Source: a virus
Direction: 5' to 3' (one strand)
IMG/VR virus record: IMGVR_UViG_3300009537_000116
Span: 1-29,969 of that record
DNA: 29,969 nucleotides
A program made the position numbers and the translations under genes. Shown one piece after another: positions 8,258 to 16,921 of this stretch (position 1 is its first letter; each line of letters starts with the position of its first letter). The notes beneath the pieces are model-generated. The model searched no databases, was not told where the DNA came from, and worked only from the letters and a program-made list of their open reading frames with translations.

Positions 8258-8344
8258 ATGACGGATGGCCCCAGATCAAACGCCACCGACCCAGAAAAAG
8301 ACGTAAACAATTCGGGCGGTTTGATCGGGGCCTACCCCGTCTAG
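8258..8344 (+). CDS. Possible 28-aa micro-ORF
   Basis: ATG at 8258 with GAGGGGAG at 8246-8253 as a well-spaced ribosome site. The peptide begins MTDGPRSNATDPEKD and ends GGLIGAYPV. It fills the gap between two structural genes, and the strong ribosome site is otherwise unexplained. There is no family match and the length gives little statistical weight. Confidence 0.35.
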   Translation: MTDGPRSNATDPEKDVNNSGGLIGAYPV

Positions 8345-8378
8345 CAAAGGCACGAAAATCTAAAAAGGATCATTGATC

Positions 8379-8933
8379 ATGTCATCTGTCTCTTATGGCA
8401 AATACTTCCCGGAAGTCGCGGCTGGTCGCGTCTTCATCGGGTCGACGGCTGCTGCGGGCACGGCGTTTCCCATCTCTACTGGGACGGCGGTAACCTTCGG
8501 GGTCTGGAATAACAGCCCTGGCACATGGGTTGTGCCGTTGTGGTTCGGCGCGGGCTATACATCAGGCACCATCGCGCTCGGGTCTCTCGGCTTCGCCAAT
8601 CAAGACGTTGGTTTCCAGGTCGCAACGGGGTCGCCCATGACCGCGTTCAACAGCGGAACCGCGAAAAATGCGCTGCTCGGCGATGGTCGTGCTTCCAAGG
8701 TGAGCTTTTGCCCGGCGGGCACAACCACTCTGGCCTCCGGCGGAACCGGGGTCATGGTCACGGGGCACTCCATCGAATCGGCCTCAGCGGGCACGGGCGT
8801 CTATTCGTGGGACCATGATTTCGACGGCAAGGTTATCGTGCGGCCGGGCCAGATTTTCTTCGCCTGTTCATCGGTGGCGCAAACCGCGCTGTTCACCATG
8901 TCTCTTGCTTGGGCCGAAATCGACGCACAATAA
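8379..8933 (+). CDS. Virion structural protein, unknown role
   Basis: 184 aa from the ATG at 8379, chosen over an in-frame TTG at 8373 because AAAGGA at 8364-8369 fits it better. Rich in Gly, Ala, Thr and Ser with alternating hydrophobic residues, indicating a beta-sandwich-like structural protein (GRVFIGSTAAAG, VWNNSPGTWVVPLWFGAGY, SLAWAEIDAQ at the end). Such proteins occur in fibre and tail clusters of podophages. It belongs to a run of small genes with gaps of about 10 bases, hence one transcript with them. The precise role is unknown. Confidence 0.6.
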   Translation: MSSVSYGKYFPEVAAGRVFIGSTAAAGTAFPISTGTAVTFGVWNNSPGTWVVPLWFGAGYTSGTIALGSLGFANQDVGFQVATGSPMTAFNSGTAKNALLGDGRASKVSFCPAGTTTLASGGTGVMVTGHSIESASAGTGVYSWDHDFDGKVIVRPGQIFFACSSVAQTALFTMSLAWAEIDAQ

Positions 8934-8945
8934 GGGGGCCGCGCA

Positions 8946-9326
8946 ATGCAGGTCACTACGCAAACCGTTGTCGATGGCGCACGTAATCTCGTGGTGCATC
9001 TGACCGGCCTGGACACTGACGGCGGGGGGGACGAAAGCGCTGTTCGCAAGGTGGACGTGAGTTCTCTCACCCCGCCTTGCGACAGCGTGAAAATCCACAC
9101 CATTGATTACGCGGTCAGCGGCGGTTCGGTGCAGCTTTTATGGGATGCCGATGTGCCGGTGCAATTCGCACTGCTGAGCGGGCAGGGCACTCTTGATTTT
9201 CGGAAGTTCGGAGGACTTGTCAACGATGGCGGCGCTTCCGCCTCGGGCGACATTCTGCTTTCCACCATCGGCTTCGATCTCAATGCGAATTACGACATCA
9301 AGTTGGAAATGACGAAGAAATTTTAA
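8946..9326 (+). CDS. Conserved-type small phage structural protein
   Basis: 126 aa, soluble and beta-rich (TTQTVVDGARNLVVHLTG at the start, a central IDYAVSGGSVQLLWDAD, and an end NYDIKLEMTKKF). This pattern, with its L-W-D core and a terminal strand ending in Lys-Lys-Phe, is familiar from small conserved phage proteins in fibre clusters, but no function is known to me. It lies 12 bases downstream of the previous gene and 11 upstream of the next, so it is co-transcribed and probably a virion component. Confidence 0.6.
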   Translation: MQVTTQTVVDGARNLVVHLTGLDTDGGGDESAVRKVDVSSLTPPCDSVKIHTIDYAVSGGSVQLLWDADVPVQFALLSGQGTLDFRKFGGLVNDGGASASGDILLSTIGFDLNANYDIKLEMTKKF

Positions 9327-9337
9327 GGTCTCTGGCG

Positions 9338-9772
9338 ATGCCGCAATTCACCTTCTTCGACGAATTCGCCAACAACCTTGGGAAGGGTCTGATTGATCTC
9401 AGCGCCGATACGTTCAAGGCTGCATTGACCAACACCGCGCCCGACGCCGCGAGCGACGATGAATTCGCGGACATCACGGAAATCACGGCTGAGAACGGCT
9501 ATAGCGCTGGCGGTGTGACCCTGCTCAGCGTGACATGGGCGGAAACGGGGGCGGGAACCGGGATATGGAGGTTCGACGCCAGCGATTTCCTGCTTACCGC
9601 ATCGGGTGGGACATTTGGTCCGCTGCGATACATCGTCGTTTATTCCGACACATCGACCAATGACAAGCTGGTGGGCTACATCGATCATGGCGCGTCAATC
9701 CTTGTGAACACCGGGAACGCGCTGCGCGTCACATTCGACGCCAGCGGCCTGTTTCAGATCAAGGAGGTCTAA
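9338..9772 (+). CDS. Conserved-type phage structural protein
   Basis: 144 aa. It begins MPQFTFFDEFANNLGKGLIDLSADTFKAALTN and has an aromatic core (SVTWAETGAG), then YIVVYSDTSTNDKLVGYIDHG and a last strand VTFDASGLFQI. This architecture (FFDEF start, a loop beginning ALTNTAP, then YSDTS..D.LVGY) recurs in small proteins of many phage structural clusters, usually annotated hypothetical. It is probably a minor virion or fibre-associated protein, inferred from neighbours. Its last codons contain the AAGGAGG ribosome site of the next gene. Confidence 0.6.
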   Translation: MPQFTFFDEFANNLGKGLIDLSADTFKAALTNTAPDAASDDEFADITEITAENGYSAGGVTLLSVTWAETGAGTGIWRFDASDFLLTASGGTFGPLRYIVVYSDTSTNDKLVGYIDHGASILVNTGNALRVTFDASGLFQIKEV

Positions 9773-9773
9773 G

Positions 9774-10010
9774 GTGTTGGGATTTGCCGCACTGACCCAG
9801 ATTGCCATCGCGGAAGGGGCACCCCACGCAATCACGATGCTGGATGAGGCAGCGCTTCAGTTCGACGGTCAGACCGTGAATACTGCCGCCATAACACTGC
9901 TGAGCACGGACCCACGCGCACCCTTGTTAGCAGTCGATCCGGCGGTGGTAATCGCGGAGGGCGGTACGCCGTCAGATAAGCGGGCCCTATGGGGCGGGGT
10001 GGGGCAGTGA
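9774..10010 (+). CDS. Small phage protein with GTG start
   Basis: 78 aa starting MLGFAALTQIAIAEG. The GTG at 9774 is preceded by a consensus ribosome site AAGGAGG at 9761-9767, which decides the start. The LGFAALTQI opening followed by an Ala/Leu-rich segment is common to short proteins in phage fibre clusters. The stop codon overlaps the next start (TGATG at 10008-10012), so translation is probably coupled. Function unknown; likely structural or an assembly helper. Confidence 0.55.
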   Translation: MLGFAALTQIAIAEGAPHAITMLDEAALQFDGQTVNTAAITLLSTDPRAPLLAVDPAVVIAEGGTPSDKRALWGGVGQ

Positions 10011-10474
10011 TGTCCGGGCGCAACACCTATCGTCCCGGAGACTACCTGGTGATCGATGATCGTACCGGGTTCCCCGCCTATGCATCCGAGACCCGTATGG
10101 AGTGGAATGGGTCGCGCGTCCATGAAAGCGTGTTCGAGGAACGCCACCCACAGGATTTTGTCAGGGGCGTGAGAGATGATCAGACCGCACCGGGCGCGCG
10201 ACCGCGACCGACACAGGCCACGGTCGGCCCGCTCACCACATCGGTTAACGCGGCAGCGGCGATAGGGGGGCTAACGATTACCGTCGTGAACACGGCGCGA
10301 ATGCTGGCTGGCGATTCGGTGCTGATTGAGCAGGATAATAACGAAATGCACCAGGCCACACTTCAAAGCATCAACAGTCCGACCGAGTTTGTGATTAGTC
10401 CAGGGCTGAGCGCGGCCGTTTCGGTGGGGAATGTAGTGATTAACAGGAGCGCCGTGACTGTGCCAAGCCTATAA
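10010..10474 (+). CDS. Conserved-type phage structural protein
   Basis: 154 aa from the ATG at 10010 that overlaps the previous stop. The N-terminal half carries a recognisable phage pattern: DRTGFPAYASETRMEWNGSRVHESVFEERHPQDF split over bases 10060-10160, then VRGVRDDQTAP and a Pro/Arg-rich linker. That DRTGF..YAS.TR.EWNG..V....E.RHPQDFVR signature is widespread in phage proteins of unknown function. The C-terminal half is an independent beta-rich domain (ITVVNTARMLAGDSVLIEQDNNEMHQATL), resembling domains that decorate virion proteins. It ends one base after the stop of the leftward ORF, in convergent orientation. Confidence 0.65.
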   Translation: MSGRNTYRPGDYLVIDDRTGFPAYASETRMEWNGSRVHESVFEERHPQDFVRGVRDDQTAPGARPRPTQATVGPLTTSVNAAAAIGGLTITVVNTARMLAGDSVLIEQDNNEMHQATLQSINSPTEFVISPGLSAAVSVGNVVINRSAVTVPSL

Positions 10475-10774
10475 CGGCATCTCGCGGAGTTCGTCTTCTG
10501 GGGCAATCAACCAGAACATTTGACTGCCGTCCCTAGCCAATCGCAGCCCAGGCGGGGGATCGGCATAAGCGACCGGCTTGGTATTCGGGCGGCACACGAA
10601 ACACGAAACAGGGGCACATGTGTCCATGCGATTATCGGCTTTGACGCAAACGAACAGGCGCACCGTCTCGTCGTACCCATTCGCCCGCTTTTGGGCCATC
10701 GCCAAGCCCATGTTGAGCTGCGATAGCGCGGAGGTGATGACGGCATGGAATGGAAACGGAGTAGGCATTGGCAT
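10469..10774 (-). CDS. Leftward small Cys-containing protein inside the tail operon
   Basis: On the minus strand, in a stretch of about 380 bases with no credible rightward gene. The frame is open from a TTG at 10825. The likelier starts are ATGs at 10774 or 10768, the latter with GGAG eight bases upstream, giving 99-101 aa. The sequence reads as natural protein: FHAVITSALSQLNMGLAMAQKR, then FVCVKADNRMDTCAPVSCFVCR with four cysteines, then MFWLIAPEDELREM. I do not recognise a family. Being opposite to the surrounding late operon, it could be an accessory (moron) gene with its own promoter. The frame could also be fortuitous, but codon-like composition favours a real gene. Confidence 0.5.
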   Translation of the reverse strand: MPMPTPFPFHAVITSALSQLNMGLAMAQKRANGYDETVRLFVCVKADNRMDTCAPVSCFVCRPNTKPVAYADPPPGLRLARDGSQMFWLIAPEDELREMPL

Positions 10775-10852
10775 TGCTCCAGTCTCATTCCCCACGGGAA
10801 TGTCTTTTGTCACGCCCAATAACAACCGTCAATCGGAATCCGGAATTTAAAA

Positions 10853-12334
10853 ATGGCTTATCTGGCAAACCGCGTGAGAATGACAACGGCGACAACCGGG
10901 CTTGGCGCCGTCACCCTTGGGTCCGCCGTGACTGGGTTTCAGACCTTCGCGCAAGGCGGAATCCTGGACGGTCAAACCGTTTCGTATCTGATCGAGGACG
11001 GGGCTGATTGGGAGATTGGCACGGGTGTCTATACCACATCCGGCACTACCATGACGCGGACGGTGAGGGAATCGTCGAACTCGGATTCCGCCATCAATTT
11101 ATCCGGTAACGCGCAGGTTTTCATTACGGCGACAGTGGAAGATTTGATTCGGCAACAAACGCGGATAGCCACTGGAACGACGATGGCCATGACCGCCGCC
11201 GATAGCGGTTCCATGTATTTGAATAATAGCGGCGGTGTTCAGCAACGTTATGATCTTCCAGAATTGACGGATTCAACGACCGATGGAATTACGTTCGGCT
11301 TTCTGAATACAACAGGCCACGGGGTAGTAATATATTGTGGAGGTTCGGACACGATCTACATGGGCAACGTGTCCCACGCCAATTTCACGTTCAAGACGCC
11401 AAGCGCATACATTGTGTTGCGGGCGTTTAGGAGCATATCCGAACACGAATGGACCGTGGTCGGCGCAAGTCCCTCTATTTACGAGGGGCTGCCGGAGGCC
11501 GTCATTCAAAGCCGCATTCATGGAAACGTGGGCATGAGCGCGCCAGCCGTGGGGACCGGCTTTACTGATATTAACAAGGTATCCATAAATCCGTCTCACC
11601 ATGGGGGCCTTATTGTCAGGAGAGAGTCCACTGGATTTTGGGGGATGGTTCCAAACAGCGCGTGGCCGATCCAGCCAGACAGGACTAGTTGTTATGTCGA
11701 TGGTGTCCTTTCCTCTCTAACCGACGATACATTTTACACCGTTGGTGTTAAGGAAATCGGGGGAGTGTTTGTCGCAAACTTCACCGAAGGTATCAATGAG
11801 ACCGGTAGTGGAGAGCCTGCGCAAATAACCGTTTTTGCCGACGACCCATTCACAACTTTCGTTGGGTATGTTTACACGCTTAACGGGAGCTTCCTTTTTG
11901 ATCCTCTCGACGGCAGGTCTGTTGTGAGTGGAGGGCTGAAATCGAATAATCATTTCGGCGTTGACAAGCCCCAGGCGGAAACAACGGGGATTGTCGGAAC
12001 AACATTGGCTAAACTTGGCACGGCATACGATGTGGATTTCACCGTTACTCCGTCAAACCTATTTTCCGCCAAGGTCGCGGGGTGGGTCAGCAACGATACG
12101 GCGGGGGCTGAGTGCTGGATTGAGCTGCGAGTTTACAACGATGTCGGTGGCGTTAACGGAACTGGCACGCTGGTCAAGGCCACAAGTGCCACGGCGGATG
12201 CGAAGGTCCCCGTTTTCGCCTTTCTCGAACAGCCCTTTGCTCAGGGGTACTACCGCATTGAGATATGGGGCAAGGTGACCGCTGGGTCCGGTACTTTCAA
12301 TCTCAAAACAGGCGTGATGCTGCACGGGGCGTAG
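10853..12334 (+). CDS. Tail/fibre structural protein with a common phage N-terminal domain
   Basis: 493 aa. Residues 1-100 match a recurrent phage virion N-terminal module: [19 protein letters not shown], then [23 protein letters not shown], then a [19 protein letters not shown] stretch and the end of the module [12 protein letters not shown]. The module is usually followed by variable fibre domains, and here residues 100-493 are beta-rich without a motif I can name. The C-terminal 120 residues ([22 protein letters not shown] onward, split) look like a jelly-roll. It is probably a fibre or baseplate-equivalent component exposed on the virion. AT content is a little higher in the middle of the gene, consistent with exchange of the variable domain. 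Confidence 0.65.
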   Translation: MAYLANRVRMTTATTGLGAVTLGSAVTGFQTFAQGGILDGQTVSYLIEDGADWEIGTGVYTTSGTTMTRTVRESSNSDSAINLSGNAQVFITATVEDLIRQQTRIATGTTMAMTAADSGSMYLNNSGGVQQRYDLPELTDSTTDGITFGFLNTTGHGVVIYCGGSDTIYMGNVSHANFTFKTPSAYIVLRAFRSISEHEWTVVGASPSIYEGLPEAVIQSRIHGNVGMSAPAVGTGFTDINKVSINPSHHGGLIVRRESTGFWGMVPNSAWPIQPDRTSCYVDGVLSSLTDDTFYTVGVKEIGGVFVANFTEGINETGSGEPAQITVFADDPFTTFVGYVYTLNGSFLFDPLDGRSVVSGGLKSNNHFGVDKPQAETTGIVGTTLAKLGTAYDVDFTVTPSNLFSAKVAGWVSNDTAGAECWIELRVYNDVGGVNGTGTLVKATSATADAKVPVFAFLEQPFAQGYYRIEIWGKVTAGSGTFNLKTGVMLHGA

Positions 12335-12355
12335 CCAAGACAGTTGGAGGATTAA

Positions 12356-13300
12356 TTGGCGACATCGAATTCCAGTGATTTCACGGCAACGCGCGATCAG
12401 ATCATCGATTCCGCCGCGCGGAAGGTGAATGCAATCGCCCAAGGCATCACGATGTCCTCCGCGATGCGTTCAGACTTTGCGTTCGATCTGAATGCCATGG
12501 TCAAGAATCTACAGGCCACGGGCATCCATGTCTGGACCATGCAGGAGGCAACGCTGTTCCCGCAAGTCGATCAAGTTCAATATGGCCTGTCCCTAACCAC
12601 GACGGACCATGTGACGCAAAGCTATGTGTCCACGGCGCTTGATGGTGCTGCGGCATCTGGTGCCACCACAATCACGGTCGATTCGATCACAGGGATTTCC
12701 AATGCCGACAACATCGGTGTGGTGGTAGATGACGGAACTATTCACTGGACCACGGTCAACGGTGCCCCCGCCGGGTCAACCGTCACGCTTACCACGGGTC
12801 TGGATGACAGTTCGGCTGACGGCAATGTGGTGTACGCCTATACGTCCAAAATAGTGCGGCCGTTAAAGGTGGTGGATGCTAGGCGCTATACAGTCGCCGA
12901 CGCGCGGGAAACGCCGCTGTTTGCGAGTGCTCGCCGAGATTACCAGGCATTGCCGGACAAGACCCAGACCGGGGCCGCGAACCAATTTTTCTATGACCCG
13001 CAGCTTTCCACAGGCCAGCTTTACATCTGGCCCGCTCCGGCCGATGTCGATGACATAATCAAGTTCACCTGGCACAGGCCGATCGAGGATTTTGACGCGG
13101 CGACCGACAATCCCGATCTACCGCAGGAGTGGATAGAGCCTCTGGTCTGGAATCTCGCACTACGGCTGACCGCGCAATACCCTGTTTCGCGTGATATCTA
13201 CAGCCGGATAGGAACAATGGCCGCCACAACGTTGGACAATGTGATGGGGTTCGATCGGGAGGAAGAGTCTATTCAGTTCCAGCCGGATATTGGGTGGTAG
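12356..13300 (+). CDS. Head-to-tail connector / tail accessory factor (P22 gp4-like)
   Basis: 314 aa with TTG start at 12356, fixed by GGAGG at 12346-12350. The start TATRDQIIDSAARKVNAIAQG, a helical segment with the pattern DLNAMVKNLQATGIHVWTMQE, then IVRPLKVVDARRYT, YQALPDKTQTGAANQFFYDP, LYIWPAPADVDD and RPIEDFDAATDNPDLPQEW form a very characteristic set found in podophage proteins that close the head and join the portal to the tail. In P22 the gp4 equivalent binds the portal after packaging. Directly followed by the gp10-like gene, as in P22. The central residues 75-160 are an inserted beta-rich domain. Confidence 0.8.
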   Translation: MATSNSSDFTATRDQIIDSAARKVNAIAQGITMSSAMRSDFAFDLNAMVKNLQATGIHVWTMQEATLFPQVDQVQYGLSLTTTDHVTQSYVSTALDGAAASGATTITVDSITGISNADNIGVVVDDGTIHWTTVNGAPAGSTVTLTTGLDDSSADGNVVYAYTSKIVRPLKVVDARRYTVADARETPLFASARRDYQALPDKTQTGAANQFFYDPQLSTGQLYIWPAPADVDDIIKFTWHRPIEDFDAATDNPDLPQEWIEPLVWNLALRLTAQYPVSRDIYSRIGTMAATTLDNVMGFDREEESIQFQPDIGW

Positions 13301-13306
13301 GCCGTC

Positions 13307-14731
13307 ATGAAGATTAGATTCGCTGTCCACTCGTATCAAAGCGATAGCTTGCCGCTCTCGGCACAGCGAGCTGTCAACGGCTACGCGGAAACGCAGCCCA
13401 GCGACGCCAAAAACGATGTCGCGGTTTTTGGCCCGCCTGGCATCACGACATTCGCGACCTGTGGCAACGGGCCGATTCGCGGATTTTTCGAAATGAACGG
13501 TGTCGTTTACATCGTGTCCGGGAACGATTTCTACAGCTTGGATTCGACCGGGGCCGAAACGCTGCGGGGCACCGGGATTACGGGGCTTGGTGTCGTTTCG
13601 ATGGACGGCAACGGAACGCAAGTCATAATCGTCAACGGAACGTTGGGCTGGGTCTACAACACATCAACGGCCGTGTTTGCCCAAATCAGCGACGGCGATT
13701 TCGATGCCGCCGATACCGTGACGTTTATCGATCAATATTTCGCGCTCGACGAGAAGGGGACAAATCAATTCAACATTTCCGATGCTCTCGACGGCACGTC
13801 GTATGACCCGTTGAACTTCGCCTCAGCGGAATCCAGCCCGGATCGTGTCATCGCGGTGCGTAGCCATGGCGGTATCCTTTATCTGTTCAATGAGGGAACT
13901 ATAGAACTTTGGGATCACACCGGAGCGGTTTCGTTTCCATTTCAGCGGTTCGATGGCGGCTCGATCCCACGTGGTCTGCTGGCGCCGCACGCCATTACAG
14001 AAGAAGATACCGCGCTGTTTTTTCTCGGCGATGATCGAATATTCTATCGGTTGGACCGTCGCGGTCTTCGAAGGGTATCGACACATGCCATAGAGCAGGC
14101 GTGGGAAAAGTACGGCACTGTAAGCGATGCGTTCTGCTTCTCGATTCCACATGACGGGCATAAATTCGTCTATCTGACCTTCCCCACGGAATCGAAGACA
14201 TGGTGCACCGACATAGCGACTGGCTATCTGTGGCATGAACGCGAATCGTTCACAACCAGCGGATCGCCTACCAGGTGGCGCGTCAACGCAGCCAAAAACA
14301 TTCGGTCATTCCAGAAAGTGCTCGTCGGCGACAACAATAGCGGGCAGATCGGACAGATCGATTCGACCGTCTACACCGAATTCGGTGAAGCGGAGGTGAT
14401 GACGCTAACCAGCGCGCCGCTTCATTCGCCGCAAGACGGCCGGCTTATGTTCATGCCGCGCCTTGAGATCGATATGGAAACTGGGGTCGGGCTGGCAACG
14501 GGTCAGGGTTCCGACCCGCAGGCCATGCTGGACTGGTCCGATGACGGCGGCAGAACCTTTACCGTTCCGCAGATGTGGCGATCGATGGGTCCGATTGGCG
14601 ACTACCAGACCAGACTGCAATGGAATGAGTTGGGCAGCTTTTATCAGCGGTGCTTGCGCCTGAGCGTATCCGATCCGGTCAAGCGCCGCCTTATCGCGGC
14701 GCGGGCACCGGGCATGTACGTGGGGGCCTAA
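13307..14731 (+). CDS. Packaged-DNA stabilisation protein (P22 gp10-like)
   Basis: 474 aa. It opens with SLPLSAQRAVNGYAETQPSDAK, in which QR..NGY.E..P is the signature of the family, followed by GPPGITTF. The middle is a beta-propeller-like repeat pattern (VYIVSGNDFYSLD, LYLFNEGTIELWDHTG, FFLGDDRIFYRLD). The C-terminus has the MFMPRLEIDMETGVG and LDWSDDGGRTFT patterns typical of the family. In P22, gp10 follows gp4 in building the tail hub that plugs the portal and anchors tailspikes. Gene order (gp4-like, gp10-like, fibre) supports the call. Length matches P22 gp10. Confidence 0.85.
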   Translation: MKIRFAVHSYQSDSLPLSAQRAVNGYAETQPSDAKNDVAVFGPPGITTFATCGNGPIRGFFEMNGVVYIVSGNDFYSLDSTGAETLRGTGITGLGVVSMDGNGTQVIIVNGTLGWVYNTSTAVFAQISDGDFDAADTVTFIDQYFALDEKGTNQFNISDALDGTSYDPLNFASAESSPDRVIAVRSHGGILYLFNEGTIELWDHTGAVSFPFQRFDGGSIPRGLLAPHAITEEDTALFFLGDDRIFYRLDRRGLRRVSTHAIEQAWEKYGTVSDAFCFSIPHDGHKFVYLTFPTESKTWCTDIATGYLWHERESFTTSGSPTRWRVNAAKNIRSFQKVLVGDNNSGQIGQIDSTVYTEFGEAEVMTLTSAPLHSPQDGRLMFMPRLEIDMETGVGLATGQGSDPQAMLDWSDDGGRTFTVPQMWRSMGPIGDYQTRLQWNELGSFYQRCLRLSVSDPVKRRLIAARAPGMYVGA

Positions 14732-14734
14732 CCT

Positions 14735-15151
14735 ATGGCACAGAACCAAGCACCTAATCGCCCGCTGCACAATTTTCCGTTCGTCGACGCACGGACCGGC
14801 AATCTAACGCAACAAGGACTCGCCGTGCTTGAACAGCTATGGCGTCAGGTCGCGGCCGGATTTGTCGTGGTGCCGTGCACCGCTGCCGGGACCAACGTCA
14901 TTACGTTGACGCCGACGCTGCACGCGGAAGGCGCGCGCACCTATGCCGATCATATGGTATTTGCAGCCGTGGCCGCGAATACGACGACTGGTCTGGCTAC
15001 GGGGAAAGTCGGTACGCTCGCAACGATCAAGGTCTACAAGACCGACGGAGCGGCGCAGGCCACCACCGGAGATATCGTTGCCGATAGTCTTTACCTGTTC
15101 GTTTACAACAGCGCGCTTGACGGGGGCGCTGGCGGGCTGGTTTTGAAATAG
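14735..15151 (+). CDS. Small phage structural protein between tail hub and fibre genes
   Basis: 138 aa. N-terminal NRPLHNFPFVDARTGNLTQQG and a helix (LAVLEQLWRQV) form a short adaptor-like segment. Next comes a beta-rich body in which VITLTPTLHAEGARTY, MVFAAVAANTTTG and TIKVYKTDGAAQATTGD can be read. Proteins with this layout are common immediately before fibre genes in podophages. I infer an adaptor or minor virion role, but no function is known. Gaps to neighbours are 3 and 9 bases. Confidence 0.6.
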   Translation: MAQNQAPNRPLHNFPFVDARTGNLTQQGLAVLEQLWRQVAAGFVVVPCTAAGTNVITLTPTLHAEGARTYADHMVFAAVAANTTTGLATGKVGTLATIKVYKTDGAAQATTGDIVADSLYLFVYNSALDGGAGGLVLK

Positions 15152-15160
15152 GGGGAATAG

Positions 15161-16921
15161 ATGTCAAATCGGCTTGCCAATCCAAATATTCAATTCCTGG
15201 ATAACTCCGGGGTCGTATTGTCCGGGGCATTTTTGTTCTTCTATGTCACCGGGACATCGACCAAAACCAACACGTATAGCGATGCCGCGCTGACGACGCC
15301 GAATTCCAACCCGATCACGCTCGATAGCGCCGGGCGCTCCGCTTCGGATATTTTCCTTGATCCAAGCATCACCTATAAAGTCGTGCTTGCCCCGTCGACA
15401 GACAGCGACCCGCCAACCGCCGCGATTTGGACCCGTGATCCGGTGGTTGATCTCGCGGCCAATGTGACGGCATCTTTCCAGGCCTATTCCGGCGACCCCA
15501 ACGGCAATGTTGCCGGTAACGCAGGTTCCGTTGGCGGTGCTGGCGCGTCTGTGGTGTGGGATATCGCCAACAATCTTCTCTATATCTGCACGACCACGGG
15601 AACGGCTTCCACGGCGGTCTGGACGCAGCAAAACGCGGATTTGTCCGGGGCTCTTATTGCATCCTCGACAATTTCTCCATCGTCCATAGGAGCGAACCAG
15701 AATGATTACGCCCCGACTGGATTCTCGACGGCATACACACTGCGCGTCACATCGTCGGCGGATTACAACATCACCGGCATTGCGGGCGGGGCGGCGGGAC
15801 GGCTTATCAATTTGGTGAATATCGGGTCGAACACGCTGACTCTAAAAGACGAGGACACCAATTCAACGGCGGCCAATCGGTTTGCATTGCCGAACGATGC
15901 AGCACTTGAGGCCGGGGCGTCCCTGAGTCTTTATTACGACGGCACATCAAGCCGCTGGCGTCTTCAGGGTTCAATGCCGTTCATGCCGGGTTTTTGCCCC
16001 GGTGGCCGTCTCACGCTGACAACGGCAGTTCCTGTTCTGACCTCCGACGTGACGGGGGCCACGACGGTGTACTACACGCCATATCTGAACAATCTCGCAT
16101 TGATCAGCGATGGCAATACCTTGTCCGCCGTGATGTTCAGCGAGTTGTCGCAGGCCACGACGGACGCGACAAAAAGCCCAGCAGCCGTGGGGGCCAATGA
16201 AGTTTTTGATATGTTTTTGTGGAACGACTCCGGCACGTTGCGCTGCACCCGAGGTCCGGCTTGGTCAAGTGCTACATCTCGGGGGACCGGTGCGGGCACG
16301 ACTGAATTGGATCGGCTCAACGGGGTGCGTGTCAACAAGGTCGCCATCACCAATGGTCCGGGAGCGCTTAGCGGCGTGTATGTCGGTACGATCGCTAGCG
16401 ATGCAAGCAGTCAGCTCAATATGATGCTTTTGCCATCGGCGGCAGCAGGGGGGTCGGCGAACCGCATCGATGTCTGGAACATGTATAACCGAATCCATAC
16501 CGCTTCGGTATGCCGCGATAGCACGGATTCATGGACCTACACCACTGCTACCATACGGGCGAAAAATGGCAATAACAGCAATAGAATAACATTTGTGCAG
16601 GGTTTGGATGAGCACTGCGTTGATGCTCTCAATTACACCTTAATGAACACCAGCGGCTCTGGTACTATTGTGGTCCACGGCATTGGCTTGGATTCCACTA
16701 CCGCGTTCGCAGGTGGGTCATTTCCACTTTCAAGATCAAAGGGAGACAACCAAGGCGGCGCGATTGGTTCAACTTCGCACTTTTCCGGGTTGGCGGGTCT
16801 TGGGCGGCATTACCTTCAATCGCTGGAATACAGCACCGCGAGCGGGACGACGACATGGTACGGAGACAACGGGACGCCCACCCTGTTCCAGGGCGGGTTA
16901 AGGCTGACGCTTTACACATGA
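15161..16921 (+). CDS. Tail fibre / tailspike candidate (receptor-binding protein)
   Basis: 586 aa with GGGGGAA as ribosome site. Residues 1-105 form a virion-attachment domain of the tailspike/fibre type: NRLANPNIQFLDNSG, LSGAFLFFYVTGTSTKTNTY, then LDSAGRSASDIFLDPSITYK and VVLAPSTDSDPP. From about residue 280 there is a second recognisable module seen in many phage fibre C-termini: CPGGRLTLTTAVPV, TGATTVYYTPYLNN, then VWNMYNRIHTASV, DSWTYTTATIRAKN and ITFVQGL. The C-terminal tip is Gly/Ser/Thr-rich. Last gene of the tail module, right after the gp10-like protein, so the likely host-recognition protein. No hydrolase catalytic residues can be assigned. Confidence 0.72.
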   Translation: MSNRLANPNIQFLDNSGVVLSGAFLFFYVTGTSTKTNTYSDAALTTPNSNPITLDSAGRSASDIFLDPSITYKVVLAPSTDSDPPTAAIWTRDPVVDLAANVTASFQAYSGDPNGNVAGNAGSVGGAGASVVWDIANNLLYICTTTGTASTAVWTQQNADLSGALIASSTISPSSIGANQNDYAPTGFSTAYTLRVTSSADYNITGIAGGAAGRLINLVNIGSNTLTLKDEDTNSTAANRFALPNDAALEAGASLSLYYDGTSSRWRLQGSMPFMPGFCPGGRLTLTTAVPVLTSDVTGATTVYYTPYLNNLALISDGNTLSAVMFSELSQATTDATKSPAAVGANEVFDMFLWNDSGTLRCTRGPAWSSATSRGTGAGTTELDRLNGVRVNKVAITNGPGALSGVYVGTIASDASSQLNMMLLPSAAAGGSANRIDVWNMYNRIHTASVCRDSTDSWTYTTATIRAKNGNNSNRITFVQGLDEHCVDALNYTLMNTSGSGTIVVHGIGLDSTTAFAGGSFPLSRSKGDNQGGAIGSTSHFSGLAGLGRHYLQSLEYSTASGTTTWYGDNGTPTLFQGGLRLTLYT

